NCBI GenBank assembly: GCA_024687845.1
Contig: JAILEL010000349.1
Location: 1-7,771, forward strand
Origin: Eubacterium sp.
GTDB lineage: Bacteria > Bacillota_A > Clostridia > Lachnospirales > Lachnospiraceae
DNA: 7,771 nucleotides
Direction of reading: 5' to 3'
In this document: positions 6,883-7,771 of the stretch, piece by piece
Layout of the letters: each line of letters starts with the position of its first letter
Position numbering within the stretch: the first letter of the stretch is position 1
Program-made: the position numbers and the translations under genes
The notes under the pieces: generated by a model
Seen by the model: only the letters and a program-made list of their open reading frames with translations
Told to the model about the DNA's origin: nothing
Database searches by the model: none

Positions 6883-7425
6883 TTATATACGCAAAGTATA
6901 AACATCTGATTCAAATGTGGCACTTCCATCGCTCTTGGAATATGAAGAACTATGATCATACACCATTCCAAGCTTCTGCATAACTTTAGCACTGCTCATA
7001 TTTTCCTTCGCACACTCACCTTCAAAGCATCGTGCACCATAGACACTGACTGCGTGGTCCATAAGAGCTTTCATTCCTTCTGTGGTATAGCCCTTCCCCC
7101 AATCATCAAATCGATTCACATACGATACAGTCCATACATCTCTTTCAATTTCATGGTTTAGTGCATATATACCAACAGCGTGTCCATCTTCTTTATCCAT
7201 TACCAACATTAGTATATTGATTTTGGAAGTAGGATCCTTCTTGGGAAGCCAGGCAAGAGGTTCTTCTGGAGTCTTGCATGCAGGACTCAACAAATATTTG
7301 TATACTCTTTCATCCATGTCCCATGCAGCCATTGCTACATAATCATCCGGCCTTAGTCTTCTCATTATAAGTCTTTCAGTTTCTACAATTTCTTCACCAG
7401 GTGTATAAAGTCCATTCGTTTTCAT
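6883..7425 (-). CDS. GNAT-family N-acetyltransferase, RimJ/RimL type
   Basis: A cytoplasmic enzyme of 180 residues that should transfer an acetyl group from acetyl-CoA to an amine (protein N-terminus or small molecule). It opens with the typical ETERLIMRRLRPDDY (15-29). It has the acetyl-CoA loop DDWGKGYTTEGM (107-118), where WGKGY stands for the family's Q/RxxGxG/A pattern, and the later motif ENMSSAKVMQKLGM (141-154) of the Acetyltransf_3 group. Length is normal. The start is uncertain: the ATG at 7425 is chosen, with GA-rich sequence 10-16 nt before it, while an in-frame TTG at 7449 would swallow the GGGAGG. It is followed after 34 nt by RR2 without a terminator, so a GNAT-RR2-HK2 transcript is likely. 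Its substrate, and whether it belongs functionally to the signalling system, cannot be told from sequence. Confidence 0.88.
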   Translation of the reverse strand: MKTNGLYTPGEEIVETERLIMRRLRPDDYVAMAAWDMDERVYKYLLSPACKTPEEPLAWLPKKDPTSKINILMLVMDKEDGHAVGIYALNHEIERDVWTVSYVNRFDDWGKGYTTEGMKALMDHAVSVYGARCFEGECAKENMSSAKVMQKLGMVYDHSSSYSKSDGSATFESDVYTLRI

Positions 7426-7472
7426 AACAAAGATACTCTCTCCTCCCAATCTCTACTGCTATAGGTCACAAA

Positions 7473-7510
7473 AACACGCTAATCTCTTTTTCTACGGGAT
7501 TTAGCGTGTT
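7473..7510 (-). terminator. perfect 10-bp hairpin with a short T-run
   Basis: AACACGCTAA (7473-7482) and TTAGCGTGTT (7501-7510) are perfect inverted repeats around an 18-nt loop. On the minus strand the second arm ends in TTTTT (7474-7470, partly within the stem), a modest intrinsic terminator. On the plus strand no T-run follows. It lies between the TGnTATAAT promoter at 7554-7562 and the acetyltransferase start, so it is either the terminator of the upstream gene or an attenuating leader hairpin. Confidence 0.6.
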
Positions 7511-7553
7511 ATGCTTTCTGTTTAATTTGTATCAGTATAGTTTTCTTACTTAG

Positions 7554-7562
7554 ATTATATCA
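7554..7562 (-). promoter_or_regulatory. extended -10 promoter upstream of the acetyltransferase
   Basis: On the minus strand TGA (7562-7560) stands directly before a perfect TATAAT (7559-7554), the same TGnTATAAT form as the RR1 promoter. No good -35 is seen 16-18 nt upstream. Transcription would start near 7547, giving a leader of about 120 nt that contains the 7473-7510 hairpin. Confidence 0.55.
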
Positions 7563-7583
7563 TAAGTCGAAGTACAGAAACAT

Positions 7584-7604
7584 AAAAAATTAACTCTTTA
7601 ATTT
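7584..7604 (-). terminator. weak AT-only hairpin at the end of the upstream gene
   Basis: On the minus strand AAATTAA (7604-7598), loop AGAG and TTAATTT (7593-7587) can pair over 7 bp and run into further T residues (7586-7584). The stem overlaps the stop codon of the gene ending at 7598. With no G-C pairs it would be unstable, so termination here is doubtful. Confidence 0.2.
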
Positions 7605-7771
7605 ACAGAGACTGTTCCTCCATCTTCACCAATAAATACTATATATCCATCCTTTGGTAAGTGAATGATATTACCATACTCTATCATATGAGTACTGTAC
7701 TTAACCTTTCCAAACTTATCATATACATATACTGCGCTGTTATCAGGCCTGTCCAGACTGATGGTTTTGTT
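7598..7771 (-). CDS. hypothetical protein, C-terminal 57 residues (cut by window edge)
   Basis: An open frame enters at the right edge and ends with TAA at 7600-7598. The visible part is rich in Val, Ile, Tyr and Gly in short alternating stretches (AVYVYDKFGKVKYST, then GYIVFIGEDGGTVSV), which suggests a beta-sheet domain, perhaps the end of an extracytoplasmic or immunoglobulin-like region. There is no membrane segment or catalytic motif in this piece. I do not recognise the family. It is read as a gene rather than noise because the frame is clean over its whole length, it runs in the same direction as its neighbours, and it is followed by plausible regulatory elements. Confidence 0.65.
   Translation of the reverse strand, partial: NKTISLDRPDNSAVYVYDKFGKVKYSTHMIEYGNIIHLPKDGYIVFIGEDGGTVSVN

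Overview
The window is AT-rich, and every gene that can be supported lies on the minus strand, so transcription runs from high to low coordinates. The composition, the strong GGAG/GGAGG ribosome binding sites, the TGnTATAAT-type promoters and the protein families point to a low-GC Firmicute. A clostridial gut or rumen bacterium of the Lachnospiraceae (Butyrivibrio-like) is my best guess, from general resemblance only. No rRNA, tRNA, mobile element or CRISPR array is visible.

Layout in transcription order. (1) 7771-7598: the C-terminal 57 residues of an unrecognised beta-rich protein. (2) 7597-7426: a leader region with an extended -10 promoter (7554-7562) and a perfect 10-bp hairpin (7473-7510). 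(3) 7425-6883: a RimJ/RimL-type GNAT acetyltransferase. (4) 6848-6129 and 6127-4805: an OmpR-family response regulator and its histidine kinase, one base apart and translationally coupled (called here RR2/HK2). (5) 4753-4720: a strong intrinsic terminator. (6) 4657-2300 and 2276-1512: a large FtsX/MacB-type ABC permease and its ATPase. (7) 1511-1362: an intergenic region with a second TGnTATAAT promoter and a spaced direct repeat. (8) 1361-594 and 576-1: a second response regulator and the start of a second kinase, cut by the window edge (RR1/HK1).

The central feature is one type VII (MacB/FtsX-like) ABC transporter flanked by two paralogous two-component systems. The regulators are near-duplicates in the receiver (50 of 73 residues identical around the phospho-acceptor) and in the recognition helix. 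The kinases share a HAMP region and a sensor core with Asp-Tyr at residues 69-70 in both. The likely logic, by analogy with Bce/Vex/MacB-type modules, is that one or both kinases sense an envelope-active compound or stress and their regulators drive the transporter operon. The kinases have extracytoplasmic sensor domains of about 110-120 residues, and the permease has two extracytoplasmic domains with about eight membrane segments. This is therefore not the classical BceRS-BceAB design. The substrate cannot be told from sequence.
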